A DNA stretch of 64,000 nucleotides from Paraburkholderia phenazinium (GTDB lineage Bacteria; Pseudomonadota; Gammaproteobacteria; Burkholderiales; Burkholderiaceae): assembly GCF_900100735.1 (NCBI RefSeq), contig NZ_FNCJ01000001.1, forward strand, positions 590,427 to 654,426, in the 5' to 3' direction. This document shows, piece by piece, positions 9,477 through 19,378 of this stretch (the stretch's first letter is position 1; each line of letters opens with the position of its first letter). Below the pieces are notes generated by a model. It saw nothing but the letters and a program-made list of their open reading frames with translations. It was not told where the DNA came from and made no database searches. The translations under genes and the position numbers were made by a program.

Positions 9477-10461
9477 CTTCCTTCATCGTGTCCGCTGCGC
9501 TGATCATTTTCTGGACCCGCAACGCATATTGACCATTGAAAATACCGTAGCCGCATTCCATCACCGGGACACCGTCGACCTTGGCGGTGATGTGTTCGGG
9601 GATGTTGATGGGCAGAACATCGCCTTTGCGCATGTTCAGGATCTGTTCGAACGTGATCGGGACCTGTGCGAGATCGGCAGTCAGTTCGACTTCCGCGGCC
9701 TGCACCTGCTTCGAGAGCACGCGCACCCAGCGGCGGTCGACGTCCACGGCTTCGCCCTGGATGGGCGAGGAGAGGATGTCGCGGATCGGTTCGATCATCG
9801 AATACGGCATGCAGATGTGCAGCGTGCCGCCGGTGGAGCCGAACTCGATCGAGAACTGCGTGACGATGACGATTTCGTTCGGTGTCGCGACGTTGGCGAA
9901 CTGCGTGTGCATTTCCGAGCGCACGAACTCGAACTGCAGCGGCCGCACGCTTTTCCACGACGTCGTGTAGTGCTCGAACACGAGGTTCAGCAGCTTGCCG
10001 ATGATGCGCTGTTCGGTGGCCGTGAAGTCGCGCCCTTCGACGCGGGTATGGAAACGCCCGTCGCCGCCGAACAGGTTATCGACGACGAAGAACACCAGAT
10101 TCGGGTCGAAGACGAACAGCGAGGTACCGCGCAACGGCTTGACGTGGACCAGATTCAGGTTGGTCGGGATCGGCAGGTTGCGGGTGAATTCGCTGTATTT
10201 CTGCACCTTCACCGGGCCGACGGAAATTTCCGCGGTACGCCGCATGAAGTTGAAGATGCCGACGCGCAGAAGCCGCGCGAAGCGATCGTTGATGATTTCG
10301 AGGCCGGGCATCCGGCCGCGGACGATGCGTTCCTGCGTGGCGATGTTGTACGGCCGGACACCGGCGCGGTCAGACTGCTCCGCTTCCGAGTCGGACTCGC
10401 CGGTTACGCCCTTGAGGAGGGCATCGACCTCCTCCTGGGACATGAACTCTTCGTGGCCCAT
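9463..10461 (-). CDS. fliM: Flagellar motor switch protein FliM
   Basis: FliM is the C-ring protein that binds phosphorylated CheY and switches rotation direction. The 332-residue chain (family about 330) has the N-terminal CheY-binding peptide in the form EEFMSQEEVDALLKGV, the middle CheC-like domain starting near NDRFARLLRVGIFNFMRR, and a C-terminal SpoA domain (VPITFEQILNMRKGDVLPI). It follows fliL and overlaps fliN. Confidence 0.97.
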   Translation of the reverse strand: MGHEEFMSQEEVDALLKGVTGESDSEAEQSDRAGVRPYNIATQERIVRGRMPGLEIINDRFARLLRVGIFNFMRRTAEISVGPVKVQKYSEFTRNLPIPTNLNLVHVKPLRGTSLFVFDPNLVFFVVDNLFGGDGRFHTRVEGRDFTATEQRIIGKLLNLVFEHYTTSWKSVRPLQFEFVRSEMHTQFANVATPNEIVIVTQFSIEFGSTGGTLHICMPYSMIEPIRDILSSPIQGEAVDVDRRWVRVLSKQVQAAEVELTADLAQVPITFEQILNMRKGDVLPINIPEHITAKVDGVPVMECGYGIFNGQYALRVQKMISAADTMKEGGYD

Positions 10462-10516
10462 TCCTATTCCTCGTGCGTCCCTTGGCGGTTAATGATGGCA
10501 GCAGCGTAAAGCGGCG

Positions 10517-11035
10517 TCACTGCACGACGAATTCGGTGAACAGCACGTCTTCGACGGTGATGGGCGCAGCGCCCTTGTCGTTCGGCTGTTCGATCAGCGT
10601 TTTCAGTTCGGTGGCGAGCGCGCGCTTGCCGTCGAGGGGCGCGAGATCTTCCGGGTGTTTGTTCGACAGTGCGAGCAGGACGCGGCTGCGGACTTCCGGC
10701 ATATGGTCGGTGAGCTCTTGCTGGACCTTGGGGTCGTTGAGCTTGAGGGTGAGACCGATACGCAGATAGTGTTGCTGGCCGTCATCGGACTGCAGGTTGA
10801 CGGTCATGGGTTCGAGCGGGAAGAACACCGGCACGGCGAGCGGCGAAGCGGCGGTGGCAGAGGCCGCTTGCGCCGCGGCGGGGGCGGGCTCATGCCGGGA
10901 CATGAAGAACCAGGTGCCGGCGCCGGCTGCGCCTGCGGCGATGAGGGCGATCAGCACGATGAGGAGAATACGCTTCATCGGGCCGGGAGCGGCCGGCTGA
11001 ACGGTGCCTTGCTGGTTTGCGGTCGTCGATGCCAT
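10517..11035 (-). CDS. fliL: Flagellar basal body-associated protein FliL
   Basis: FliL is a single-span inner-membrane protein near the stator units. The 172-residue product has a short cytoplasmic N-terminus, one membrane segment (about residues 24-47, RILLIVLIALIAAGAAGAGTW) and a periplasmic FliL domain (FFPLEPMTVNLQ, then YLRIGLTLKL) ending with FTEFVVQ. It is the first gene of fliLMNOPQR. The promoter should lie in the 0.9 kb to its right, which is mostly filled by the inverted-repeat element at 11200-11832; I could not pick a convincing promoter. Confidence 0.94.
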   Translation of the reverse strand: MASTTANQQGTVQPAAPGPMKRILLIVLIALIAAGAAGAGTWFFMSRHEPAPAAAQAASATAASPLAVPVFFPLEPMTVNLQSDDGQQHYLRIGLTLKLNDPKVQQELTDHMPEVRSRVLLALSNKHPEDLAPLDGKRALATELKTLIEQPNDKGAAPITVEDVLFTEFVVQ

Positions 11036-11199
11036 GGGTGCTTGCTTGCCTCAGTGCTGGTAGGGTGAATTGTTGTTGAATTGCGCGTCGCGCGATGGGT
11101 CGAAAAGAAGGGGGTTTGGGGGGTATCTCTAGGGTTTGTTCGTTTGTCTGGCTGACGGCTTTGGTTGTTATGCCTACGGCGTTTGAGTTGGTGTTCCTA
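11036..11199. other. Leader region of fliL, no gene seen
   Basis: This stretch between the fliL start and the long inverted-repeat element holds no credible reading frame. It should contain the fliL leader and perhaps the operon promoter, but no clear -10/-35 or sigma-28 pattern stood out on the minus strand. Confidence 0.4.
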
Positions 11200-11832
11200 C
11201 GGTGTTGGCCTTTCCTTGCTTTGTTATCGGTCTATTAGCTTCGCCCCTGTGCGGGGCGGCACTTACTTTCTTTGCCGCCGCAAAGAAAGTAAGCAAAGAA
11301 AGCGGGCTTCAAACCGCCAGCTCGTAGTGAGCCATCTCGGTCTGCCACCGGGAACGGCCCAAGACGAGACCCGCTCTCGCACACTTCACCTCAGTGACAC
11401 AGCGCTCATCCGTTCCAGCGTCGCGCTACGCGCCCCGCCGACGGGCATAACTCCCCTCTCAAGACGTCTTTCTGGCACCACCATCCAACGGCTTCGTTCG
11501 CATGGTCTATCAACGGCTTGGTTGCATGGTTCTATGCGAACCGGCTCGCAGGTTGAATCTAGTGTGCATGCATACCACGGGTGAACCCGACCGGTGACGC
11601 ACGAAGTGCGGAGGCGGGATGAATGACTGCTGTGTCACTACCGTGAGTGGTGCGAGGGCGGGTCTCGTCTTGGGCCGTTCCCGGTGGCAGACCGAGATGG
11701 CTCACTACGAGCTGGCGGTTTGAAGCCCGCTTTCTTTGCTTACTTTCTTTGCGGCGGCAAAGAAAGTAAGTGCCGCCCCGCACAGGGGCGAAGCTAATAG
11801 ACCGATAACAAAGCAAGGAAAGGCCAACACCG
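11200..11832. repeat. Dispersed element with 175-base perfect inverted arms (copy A)
   Basis: The left arm (11200-11374) and right arm (11658-11832) are exact reverse complements by eye over 175 bases, separated by a 283-base spacer. Each arm holds two smaller hairpins: GCCCC/GGGGC near 11243-11257, and a 14-base stem with CGCC loop at 11262-11293 (CTTACTTTCTTTGC), mirrored in the right arm. Homology continues weakly into the spacer (TAGTGACACAGC-like segments on both sides). Reading frames here (for example those containing FFAAAKKVS) follow the repeat and are probably not genes. A second copy lies at 57620-58175. No transposase is present. I recall similar segments scattered in Burkholderiaceae genomes, but cannot check. 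Confidence 0.9.
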
Positions 11833-11943
11833 CAGGCAAACAGCCAAAAGCAAACCCGACCAGACCACTAAGAATGCAAGGAAAGGCCAACACCGCAAGA
11901 ACACAGCCAAAGCGCCGCGTAGGCAAACCCAAAAAACCAAACA
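11800..11943. repeat. Duplicated border units of element A
   Basis: Just outside and at the end of the right arm, the unit GCAAGGAAAGGCCAACACCG occurs twice (ending at about 11832 and 11899), each time followed by a form of CAxxxAACACAGCCAAA or CAGGCAAACAGCCAAA. The second unit is preceded by ACCACTAAGAATG, which is the version found in copy B (58143-58157) rather than in copy A's own arm. The segment between the arm and the fliK stop is thus a stack of partial element ends. Confidence 0.65.
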
Positions 11944-13491
11944 TCAAGCAAACGTATCCACTAACCCAACAGAGCGCCGAACGGCAACATTAGCGACAGC
12001 GGCATCATCTTCAGAATCCCCGCCGGAGGCAACCCCAGACCCATTAGAACGTCCGTTGCCGGAGCCCCCAGACTGCCCCTGCTGCCCGGCCTGCCTGGCA
12101 AACCCATCACTAACACTGGCACTGCCAAGCCCAATCCCATTCTGCTCCATCGCCTCCCGCAACTTCGGCAAGGCCGCCTCAACGGCCTCCCGCACCTGCG
12201 GGTGCTGCGAAACAAACAACGCATGTGCATGGTTATCGGCAACCTGCAACACCACCTGAAGTGGCCCCAGGTCCTTCGGGTTCAGCGTCAACTCCGCACT
12301 CTGCTGATGGGCGTTCGACAGAAACACCACCTTCTGCCCCAAAGCATCTTCCCAATCCGATGTCCCCACCGTCGGCGCCAGCGTGCTAGCCGCCGCCGCT
12401 GCGGCCGCCGGGTTCGTGCCCTGGGCCGCAGCCGTCGTCGCACTAGAAGCGCTCGCTGCCGCCGCTTGGCTCGCCGCCATCGCCGCATTCGCCGCGTCCG
12501 CCGTGCTCTTCAGCGCCGACAGGCTGTCCTGTGTATCCGTCGTGGCCGACGCCGCCAGCGCGTCAGCCGCATTCTTCGCCGTGTCCGCCGTGCTTGCCGT
12601 CGTCGTCGCCGTCTGCTCCAGCTTCTCGCCCAGCTTGCCCTTCGCGTCGCCCAGCATCGAACCGTTCGTCATCGTCTTGCTGCTAGTCGATGCGTGCAGC
12701 GCCAAGCCGCTTCCGCCATTCAGGCCGCCTGTGCCGCTCGTGCCTGTCGTCGCGCCATTCGCATTGCCTACGTTCGCGGCCTGTGCCGGTACCGCGCCCT
12801 GTGCGCCGTTCAACGCGGCCAGCGCCGCCTGCAGTGCGTCGCTGATCGATTTCGGGTCGGAGTCGCCCACGTGTTTGCCGTGGTGCGTACCGTCCGTCGC
12901 CGTGCCCGTCGCGCCAGCCAGGCCCGTCGTCGCGTCCGTCAGCGTCGTGCTGGCGTCGTCCGTCGTGGTGGTGTTGGCGCCGTTGGCGTTCGCATTGGCC
13001 TGCGCCTGAAGTTGCGCCTGGGCCTGCAACTGAGCGGCCACCGCGGCGGCTGCCGTTGAGGTCGTCGTGTTGCTGGAGTTGTTGGCGCTTTGCTGGGTCG
13101 AGCCGTTGCTGCTATTGCCCGTGCCCTGCTGGGTGTTGCCCGATGACGAGGCCGAGGTCGTGCCGCTGTTGCTGGTCCCGTTGGCGGCGCTGTTGCTCTG
13201 GCCGGCGGTCGTGCTGTTGCTGCTGCTGTTCGAGCTCTGGCTGCTCGACTGCGCAGCCGCTTGCGCGCTCGCCGAAGCCGCTGCCGCCGACGGGGAGGGC
13301 GATGCTGCGGGTGTCGGCGCCGGTGCGCTCGGCGCCGGGTTGCTGGCGCTTTGCGACGCGTTGTTCTGCGAGCCGATGCTCTGTTGCAAGGTCTGCGCGA
13401 ACGGCACGGCGCTGGAGGCGTCCGGCGTGCTGTTCGTCGGCGAACTGCCCGAGGAGCTGAACAGCGAGCTGATTAACGATAGTGGCGACAT
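11944..13491 (-). CDS. fliK: Flagellar hook-length control protein FliK
   Basis: FliK is secreted during hook growth, measures hook length and signals FlhB to switch export to filament proteins. The 515-residue protein has an extremely Ser/Asn/Ala/Thr/Gln-rich ruler region (about residues 15-370) and a C-terminal Flg_hook domain (about 385-470) with SAELTLNPKDLGPLQVVLQV and QVREAVEAALPKLREAM, then a Gly/Ser-rich tail. The low complexity explains the many long opposite-strand frames here. It lies directly upstream (on the minus strand) of element A and downstream of fliJ. A second FliK-like gene is at 20833. Confidence 0.93.
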   Translation of the reverse strand: MSPLSLISSLFSSSGSSPTNSTPDASSAVPFAQTLQQSIGSQNNASQSASNPAPSAPAPTPAASPSPSAAAASASAQAAAQSSSQSSNSSSNSTTAGQSNSAANGTSNSGTTSASSSGNTQQGTGNSSNGSTQQSANNSSNTTTSTAAAAVAAQLQAQAQLQAQANANANGANTTTTDDASTTLTDATTGLAGATGTATDGTHHGKHVGDSDPKSISDALQAALAALNGAQGAVPAQAANVGNANGATTGTSGTGGLNGGSGLALHASTSSKTMTNGSMLGDAKGKLGEKLEQTATTTASTADTAKNAADALAASATTDTQDSLSALKSTADAANAAMAASQAAAASASSATTAAAQGTNPAAAAAAASTLAPTVGTSDWEDALGQKVVFLSNAHQQSAELTLNPKDLGPLQVVLQVADNHAHALFVSQHPQVREAVEAALPKLREAMEQNGIGLGSASVSDGFARQAGQQGQSGGSGNGRSNGSGVASGGDSEDDAAVANVAVRRSVGLVDTFA

Positions 13492-13578
13492 GGCTGATCC
13501 TGTCTATCCAATGAGTCCGGTCAAGGTCCGGTCGAGCACGCGTGTTTCAGCGACCGGAGGCTGAAACCGCCGCGTGCG

Positions 13579-14028
13579 TCAAACGCCCTCGGCGCGCATC
13601 CTGAGAATTCGTGCGGCGTGTTCGTCGGCGTCGCGCTGTTCGCGCCGCGCAAGCTGCTGCGCCTCCGCCGCGTCGCCGCGTGCTTGCAATACTTCGTACG
13701 AGCCTAACTTCTGTTTGTGACGCTGCCATTCCGGCTTCGCCGTTTCGACCCGTGCATTGGCCGCCTGCAGCAATTTGCGCTGCTGTTCGATGGCGGCGTC
13801 GAGCGTGTCGATGAAGGCCTGGAAATTACGCATGTTGCCGGCCGCCATGCCGCTCTGTGCGGTGGCGTTAAAGCGTGCGTGGTATTCGTCGCGGTAGCGC
13901 ACCAGCGCGTCGAGCTGGGCCTGCACTTCGCTCGCCTCGCGCTGCGCGCGGCCGAGTCGTTGCGCCGCGGCGTCCACGTCGTCCTGTGCAAGGCCGATAA
14001 GCGTCTTGATCGGGAAGTGTTTCGCCAT
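13579..14028 (-). CDS. fliJ: Flagellar export chaperone FliJ
   Basis: FliJ is a coiled-coil cytoplasmic protein that links the FliI ATPase ring to the export gate and recycles chaperones. With the ATG at 14028 (MAKHFPIKTLIGLAQ) it has 149 residues, the family's usual length, almost entirely predicted antiparallel coiled coil. The longer open frame to 14091 would overlap fliI and lacks support. An AGGAGG-like site (minus strand, about 14034-14039) precedes the chosen start. It follows fliI by two bases. Confidence 0.93.
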   Translation of the reverse strand: MAKHFPIKTLIGLAQDDVDAAAQRLGRAQREASEVQAQLDALVRYRDEYHARFNATAQSGMAAGNMRNFQAFIDTLDAAIEQQRKLLQAANARVETAKPEWQRHKQKLGSYEVLQARGDAAEAQQLARREQRDADEHAARILRMRAEGV

Positions 14029-14030
14029 CC

Positions 14031-15689
14031 TCAGCCTCCTTGTGTAAACAGCGCATCGAGTCTCTCGATACTCGCGTCGAATCCCGCGCACTCGCGGAAG
14101 CCTTGCTGCAAAAACGCCTCGATGCGTGGATACAGCGCGATCGCGCGGTCGAGCAACTGGTCGCGCCCGCTGGAATAGGCGCCCACATTGATCAGGTCGC
14201 GGTTACGCTGGTAACGCGACAGCATCTGCTTGAACAGACGGGTCTTCTCGAGATGCGGCTCGTCGATCAACGCGGTCATCGCGCGGCTGATCGAGGCCTC
14301 GATATCGATGGCCGGATAGTGGCCGGCCTCGGCGAGCGAGCGCGACAGCACGATATGGCCGTCGAGAATCGCGCGTGCCGAATCGGCGATCGGGTCCTGC
14401 TGGTCGTCGCCTTCGGTCAGCACCGTGTAGAACGCGGTGATCGATCCGCCGCCTGCCGGTCCGTTGCCGGTCCGTTCGACCAGCGCCGGCAGCTTGGCAA
14501 ACACCGACGGCGGATAGCCCTTGGTGGCCGGCGGTTCGCCGACGGCCAGCGCAATTTCGCGCTGCGCCATCGCATAGCGGGTCAGCGAGTCCATCAGCAG
14601 CAGCACGTGCTTGCCCTGATCGCGGAAATATTCGGCGAGCGAGGTCGAGTAGGCGGCCGCCTGCATCCGCAAGAGCGGCGAGACGTCGGCGGGCGCGGCG
14701 ACCACCACCGAGCGCGCGAGGCCGTCCTCGCCGAGAATCTGTTCGATGAATTCCTTCACTTCACGGCCGCGCTCGCCGATCAGGCCGATCACGATCACTT
14801 CGGCGCTGGTGTAGCGCGCCATCGTGCCGAGCAGCACTGATTTACCCACGCCGGAGCCTGCGAACAGTCCCATGCGCTGGCCGCGGCCAACGGTGAGCAG
14901 CGCATTGATCGCGCGTACGCCGACGTCGAGCACCTTGTGAATCGGCTCGCGGTTCAGCGGGTTGATGGTCGGGGCGGAGAGCGGTGCGTCGGCTTTGGCG
15001 CCGAGCGGCCCGAGTCCGTCCAGCGGCCGGCCGGAGGCGTCGAGTACCCGGCCGAGCAGTTCCCAACCCACCGGCAGGCGCTTGGCGCCCGCCATCGGAT
15101 CGGCGATCGGCGCGCTTTCGAGCGGATAGACGCGTGCCCCCGGCAACAGGCCGATCACTTCGGTGGTCGGCATCAGGAACAGCTTGTCGCCGGCAAAGCC
15201 CACCACTTCGGCTTCCGCCATCGGCAGCGAGCTGCCCTGCGGCAGTTCGATCATCACTTCGGCGCCCACCGACAGGCGCAGCCCGACGGCTTCCAGCACG
15301 AGGCCCGCCGCCCGGGTGAGCCGGCCGCAGGCGCGCATCGGCCGGGCGATCGCGTTGCGGGCGCGCAGGTCGTCCAGATGTTCGCGCCAGGCGTTCACAT
15401 GCGGGTTGTTGGCGAGCGCCGGGTTCGGTGCGGGACGCGTCGCGGCCGCGGCGGCCGGCAGGGCGTCGCGGCTGGCGGCGGCAAACGCGGAGGTCGAATG
15501 ACCATGGCGGGGATCGTGCGGGGCAGCCGTCCGTGAGGCGGCTGTCCGTGCGGCAGCTTTCGGACGCGACGCGTTCTGCGTCTCCTGCGGCTCGAGCGGC
15601 GCCTGGGCGCCGAACGACGCCAGCGCCAGCTCCTGTTCGAGCGGCGTCAGATCGCTGGCGCGGATCTCCGCGATGGTCGGCTTCACCAT
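14031..15689 (-). CDS. fliI: Flagellum-specific ATPase FliI
   Basis: FliI is the ATPase that energises unloading of flagellar export substrates. The Walker A motif GSGVGKS lies at about residues 278-284, and the Walker B region reads [27 protein letters not shown]. The start [19 protein letters not shown] (15689) overlaps the fliH stop by 7 bases. With it the protein has 552 residues, some 95 longer than the E. coli protein. The extra part is an N-terminal Ala/Pro/Arg-rich segment (about residues 1-95). Either the extension is real or translation starts inside; coding-like content at its beginning favours the former. Confidence 0.95.
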   Translation of the reverse strand: MVKPTIAEIRASDLTPLEQELALASFGAQAPLEPQETQNASRPKAAARTAASRTAAPHDPRHGHSTSAFAAASRDALPAAAAATRPAPNPALANNPHVNAWREHLDDLRARNAIARPMRACGRLTRAAGLVLEAVGLRLSVGAEVMIELPQGSSLPMAEAEVVGFAGDKLFLMPTTEVIGLLPGARVYPLESAPIADPMAGAKRLPVGWELLGRVLDASGRPLDGLGPLGAKADAPLSAPTINPLNREPIHKVLDVGVRAINALLTVGRGQRMGLFAGSGVGKSVLLGTMARYTSAEVIVIGLIGERGREVKEFIEQILGEDGLARSVVVAAPADVSPLLRMQAAAYSTSLAEYFRDQGKHVLLLMDSLTRYAMAQREIALAVGEPPATKGYPPSVFAKLPALVERTGNGPAGGGSITAFYTVLTEGDDQQDPIADSARAILDGHIVLSRSLAEAGHYPAIDIEASISRAMTALIDEPHLEKTRLFKQMLSRYQRNRDLINVGAYSSGRDQLLDRAIALYPRIEAFLQQGFRECAGFDASIERLDALFTQGG

Positions 15690-16366
15690 GTGCTTGCCTT
15701 GCCGAGGGCGGCAGCAACCCGCTCCCAGCGTGTGTCGATACCGGCATCCACTTCGCCGGTGCTGGCGTGGGCGCGGCAACCGCCGCGCTCGACCGCCGGG
15801 TCGGTGCGCACGGACCAGCCGCGCGCCTGCAATTCTTCCATCAGATACGCCTCGACCACCGGCAGGTCGGCCGGGCTCACCACGAGGTGCGGTGCGCCGG
15901 TCAGCGCCGGTTCGGCCGCCAGCACTTCGCGGGCGGCGGCGATCAGCGCGGCGGGGTCGTGCTGCACATGCTGGCGCACCACCTGCTGCGCGATGTCCAG
16001 CGCGAGCGCGACCAGGGTTTCCGAAATTTCATGTTGCGCGCCGTCCAGCGCAGCCTTGAAGGTCTCGGCCAGCGCGGCGAGCCGGGCGGCTTCTTCGCGC
16101 GCTTCGGCCTGGCCCTGGGCGAAACCCTGCGCGTGACCCTGATCGTAGCCGGCCTGGTAGCCGAGCGCCTGGCCGGCCACGTGACCGGAGGCGACGCCCT
16201 GGGCATGCGCCGCGTCGCGCAGGTGCTGCAACTCGGCTTCGAAGGCGCCGCTGTCGTCGACCGGCTCGGGCGGCGCCGGCGGCGCCGGGTCGAACGAGGC
16301 CATCTCCCAGCGCTGGTAGGCCGAGAGGCTCGCCTTGCGCGTGGAATCCTGATCAGACATATGCAT
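15683..16366 (-). CDS. fliH: Flagellar assembly protein FliH
   Basis: FliH is the negative regulator and C-ring tether of the FliI ATPase. The 227-residue chain shows the family's GxxxG-like run in a long helix (about residues 70-115: [20 protein letters not shown]) followed by a C-terminal domain resembling the peripheral stalk of ATP synthase ([17 protein letters not shown], then [16 protein letters not shown]). It overlaps fliG by 14 bases and fliI by 7, so the block is tightly coupled. The start may be the ATG at 16366 or 16360. Confidence 0.92.
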   Translation of the reverse strand: MHMSDQDSTRKASLSAYQRWEMASFDPAPPAPPEPVDDSGAFEAELQHLRDAAHAQGVASGHVAGQALGYQAGYDQGHAQGFAQGQAEAREEAARLAALAETFKAALDGAQHEISETLVALALDIAQQVVRQHVQHDPAALIAAAREVLAAEPALTGAPHLVVSPADLPVVEAYLMEELQARGWSVRTDPAVERGGCRAHASTGEVDAGIDTRWERVAAALGKASTW

Positions 16367-17348
16367 CTTCCGCCTTGCCGCCTATCGCGATCTGGCCGCT
16401 TTCTGCCAGGTTGCGCACGATCTGCAAAATGCGGCGTTGCTGCGTTTCCACTTCGGAGACGCGTACCGGGCCGCGTGCGTCCAGGTCTTCGGCGAGCAGT
16501 TCGGCCGCACGCTGCGACATGTTCGACAGGAACTTCTGACGCAACGCGGGCTGCGCGCCCTTGAGCGAGATGATCAGCGCTTCCGACTCGACTTCCTTCA
16601 GCAGCAACTGGATCGCGCGGTCTTCCAGGTCCAGCAGGTTCTCGAACACGAACATCTGGTCGACGATCTTCTGCGCCAGTTCCGCGTCGTACTGGCGGAC
16701 GTTTTCGAGCACGCCTTCTTCGTGGTTGCTCGACATGAAGTTGAGAATTTCCGCCGCCGTGCGGATGCCGCCCATCGGGCTGCGCTTCAGGTTGTCGCTG
16801 CCGGACAGGAGGCCCGTCAGCACGTCGTCCAGTTCGCGCAGCGCTGCCGGCTGGATGCCGTCGAGCGTGGCGATCCGCAGCAGCACGTCGTTACGCAGAC
16901 GTTCGGTGAAGCAGGCGACGATTTCGGAGGCCTGATCGCGGTCCAGGTGAACCAGGATGGTCGCGATGATCTGCGGGTGCTCGTTCTTGATCAGCTCGGC
17001 CACCGCCGCCGAATCCATCCACTTCAGGCCTTCGATACCGCTCGTATCGCTGCCTTGCAGGATCCGGTCGATGATCGCGCCGGCCTTGTCGTCGCCGAGC
17101 GCCTTGGTCAGCACCGAGCGGATGTAGTCGCTCGAATCCAGCGACAGCGCGGTGTGCTGCTCGGCCTCGCGGACGAACTCGTGCAGCACCTCGTCGACCT
17201 GTTCGCGGGTGACGTTCTTCAGCGCCGCCATCGCGACACCGATCTTCTGGACCTCGCGCGGTCCGAGAAACTTGAATACCTGCGCCGCTTCTTCCTCACC
17301 GATCGACATCAGCAGGAGCGCGCTTTTCACTACGCCTTCAGCGCTCAT
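16353..17348 (-). CDS. fliG: Flagellar motor switch protein FliG
   Basis: FliG is the C-ring protein that meets the stators and generates torque. The start at 17348 ([21 protein letters not shown]) gives 331 residues, exactly the usual length; an upstream ATG at 17381 would extend into fliF. Recognisable segments are LVHLDRDQASEIVACF, the middle-domain region near GIRTAAEILNFMSS, and the C-terminal torque helix with DRAIQLLLKEVESEALIISLKG. The gene overlaps fliF by 11 bases. Confidence 0.96.
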   Translation of the reverse strand: MSAEGVVKSALLLMSIGEEEAAQVFKFLGPREVQKIGVAMAALKNVTREQVDEVLHEFVREAEQHTALSLDSSDYIRSVLTKALGDDKAGAIIDRILQGSDTSGIEGLKWMDSAAVAELIKNEHPQIIATILVHLDRDQASEIVACFTERLRNDVLLRIATLDGIQPAALRELDDVLTGLLSGSDNLKRSPMGGIRTAAEILNFMSSNHEEGVLENVRQYDAELAQKIVDQMFVFENLLDLEDRAIQLLLKEVESEALIISLKGAQPALRQKFLSNMSQRAAELLAEDLDARGPVRVSEVETQQRRILQIVRNLAESGQIAIGGKAEDAYV

Positions 17349-19131
17349 CGGACACCCAGTTCTTAACGACAGTTGCGACAATCTTCGGATCCTGGCGCGC
17401 GATGTTGCGTGCGTATTCCAGGTTCCGCTCGAATTTGTGTTTATCGCTCTCGAGCGACATCAGTTCGGACTCGCCGTCATCGTCGCTAGCCGAGCTGCCG
17501 CTGCGCTCCGAAACCGGCAGCCCGTCGAGCAGCATCGGCTCGTCCGGCGACGGCAGGGCGGCGGCGGTGGCCGGCACGGGCGGCGGGAAGGCGCGGCGCA
17601 GGGCCGGCTTGACCATCACGAAGTACAGGAACAGAGCGACGGCGCCGATGCCCAGATAGGTCGCCAGCTGCTTGGCCAGCGCAATCATCTCCGGCGTGCG
17701 CCACCACGGCAGGTCCGCGTTCGGGTCGAGTTCGGCGGTGAAGGCGCTGTTGACCACGTTCACCGAGTCGCCGCGCTCGGCGTTGTAGCCCATCGCGTCC
17801 TTGACCAGCTGGTTGACCTGGGCGAGCTTGTCGGCTGTGAGCGGCTGCATGGTCGCGTGACCCTTGGCATCCACTACACGCAGGTAATTCACCACCACCG
17901 CCACCGACAGCCGCTTGATGTTGCCCATCGACTGCTGGACATGACGCACGGTCTTGTCGAGTTCGTAGTTGGTGGTCGCATCCTTGCGGTCGCTGATCGG
18001 CGTCGTGCTCGTGCTGCTCGCGCCGCTGGGCGCGTTGATCGGCGCGGAGGCGGGCTGCGGCGGCTGGTTCGAGAGTGCGCCCGGCACGCCCGAGGCGCCG
18101 CCTTGCGACTGTTCCGTGTCGGAGCTGGTCTGCTGGCTGCGAATCGCCGCCTGCTGCGGATTGCCGTTTGGACCGTAGTTTTCCGAGGTCTGTTCGATCT
18201 GCGAGAAATCGACGTCGGCGCTCACCTGCGAGTGCGCGTTGCCGGCGCCGAACAAGGGCGCCAGGATCGCGTCGATGCGTTGCTGCGTATTGCGTTCGAC
18301 CTGTTGCACGTATTTGAGCTGCGAGGCGTCGAGACCGGCGCCGGAGGGCGGCTGGGTCAGCAGGTTGCCGTCCTGGTCGACGATCGTCACGCCGCGCGGC
18401 GGCATGTCGGGCACGGCCGAGGCCACCATATGGGTGATCGCCACCACCTGGCCTTCGTCGAGCATGCGGCCCGGGTAGAGGTTCACCAGTACCGAGGCGG
18501 ACGGCGCTTCATGATCGCGCACGAATACCGAAGGCTTAGGGATGGCCAGATGCACGCGCGCCGATTTGACCGTCGAGAGCGATTCGATGGTGCGTTCGAG
18601 CTCGCCTTCCAGCGCGCGCTGGTAGTTCACCTGCTCGGCGAACTGGCTGATGCCGAACTTCTCGTTGTCCATCAGTTCGAAGCCGACCGAGCCGCTCTTG
18701 GGCAGACCCTGCGAGGCGAGGCGCAGGCGCATTTCGTGCACCTGCTCGGACGGCACGAGGATCGCGCCGCCGCCGTCGGAGAACTTATAGGGGATATTGG
18801 CCTGCTGCAGGGCGGTAATGATGGCGCCGCCGTCCTGGTCGGACAGGTTGCTGTACAGCACCTTGTAGTCCGGCGCGCGCGACCAGAGCCACAGGCCGAC
18901 CACCACGGCGACCAGCACGGCCACTGCGAAGATCAGCGGGGCGCGCGGGTTGCCGCGCATCTGCGTCAAGCCGGACAGGCGCTGGGTAAAGTTGCCGCCG
19001 AGGCCGCCACCGCCCAGGTCGGCGCTGCCGCCGGCCTGGCCGGCGCCTGGCGTGGCGACGCCTGGCGCTTGTGCGCCGGCGAGGCCCATGCGGGCGTCGG
19101 GGTTAATCAACGAGTTGGCTGACGAATCCAT
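17338..19131 (-). CDS. fliF: Flagellar MS-ring protein FliF
   Basis: FliF forms the MS ring in the inner membrane, the base on which rod, C ring and export gate assemble. The start at 19131 ([16 protein letters not shown]) gives 597 residues. It has a first membrane segment near residues 70-90 ([19 protein letters not shown]), the periplasmic ring-building region ([21 protein letters not shown], which is the family signature), a second membrane segment near 490-510 and a C-terminal cytoplasmic FliG-binding tail ending [13 protein letters not shown]. It is the first gene of fliFGHIJK, divergent from fliE with 247 bases between. Confidence 0.96.
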   Translation of the reverse strand: MDSSANSLINPDARMGLAGAQAPGVATPGAGQAGGSADLGGGGLGGNFTQRLSGLTQMRGNPRAPLIFAVAVLVAVVVGLWLWSRAPDYKVLYSNLSDQDGGAIITALQQANIPYKFSDGGGAILVPSEQVHEMRLRLASQGLPKSGSVGFELMDNEKFGISQFAEQVNYQRALEGELERTIESLSTVKSARVHLAIPKPSVFVRDHEAPSASVLVNLYPGRMLDEGQVVAITHMVASAVPDMPPRGVTIVDQDGNLLTQPPSGAGLDASQLKYVQQVERNTQQRIDAILAPLFGAGNAHSQVSADVDFSQIEQTSENYGPNGNPQQAAIRSQQTSSDTEQSQGGASGVPGALSNQPPQPASAPINAPSGASSTSTTPISDRKDATTNYELDKTVRHVQQSMGNIKRLSVAVVVNYLRVVDAKGHATMQPLTADKLAQVNQLVKDAMGYNAERGDSVNVVNSAFTAELDPNADLPWWRTPEMIALAKQLATYLGIGAVALFLYFVMVKPALRRAFPPPVPATAAALPSPDEPMLLDGLPVSERSGSSASDDDGESELMSLESDKHKFERNLEYARNIARQDPKIVATVVKNWVSDER

Positions 19132-19378
19132 GCGTCGGGTATCTCCGGGATGCCTGGGGTCCTGCCGCCTGCCGCCACACCGGGGTCGGCGGGCGCACGG
19201 ACAGAGACTTTCACGATTGGAATTATGCGCAGGCACGGGCAACCCGATTGCTCGAATAGAGCAGGGTTTCCCCCCTACTTTCGCGGCTTTCGAAATGGAC
19301 CCGCTGATATTCTCTCGGTCAGATCGGCAGGCTTGGCCAAGCTTGGCCGCGCCGCTCTACCTTCCATCTGGAGAGAAC

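Noticed and set aside
8536..10509. A 657-codon frame opposite fliM, fliN and fliO
   Set aside because: It covers three well-identified genes on the minus strand, and its product shows no domain; it is a shadow in GC-rich DNA.
11165..11816. Two open frames with Arg/Lys-rich products inside element A
   Set aside because: They are mirror images produced by the inverted arms, have no ribosome site and vary with the repeat; I treat them as by-products of the element, not genes.
11200..11832. Element A as a complete insertion sequence
   Set aside because: The 283-base spacer cannot encode a transposase and no target duplication was evident; at most it is non-autonomous.
12202..13564. Long open frames opposite fliK
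   Set aside because: They arise from the strongly biased Ser/Ala/Asn codons of fliK read on the other strand; products are low-complexity Arg- or Val-rich and match nothing I know.
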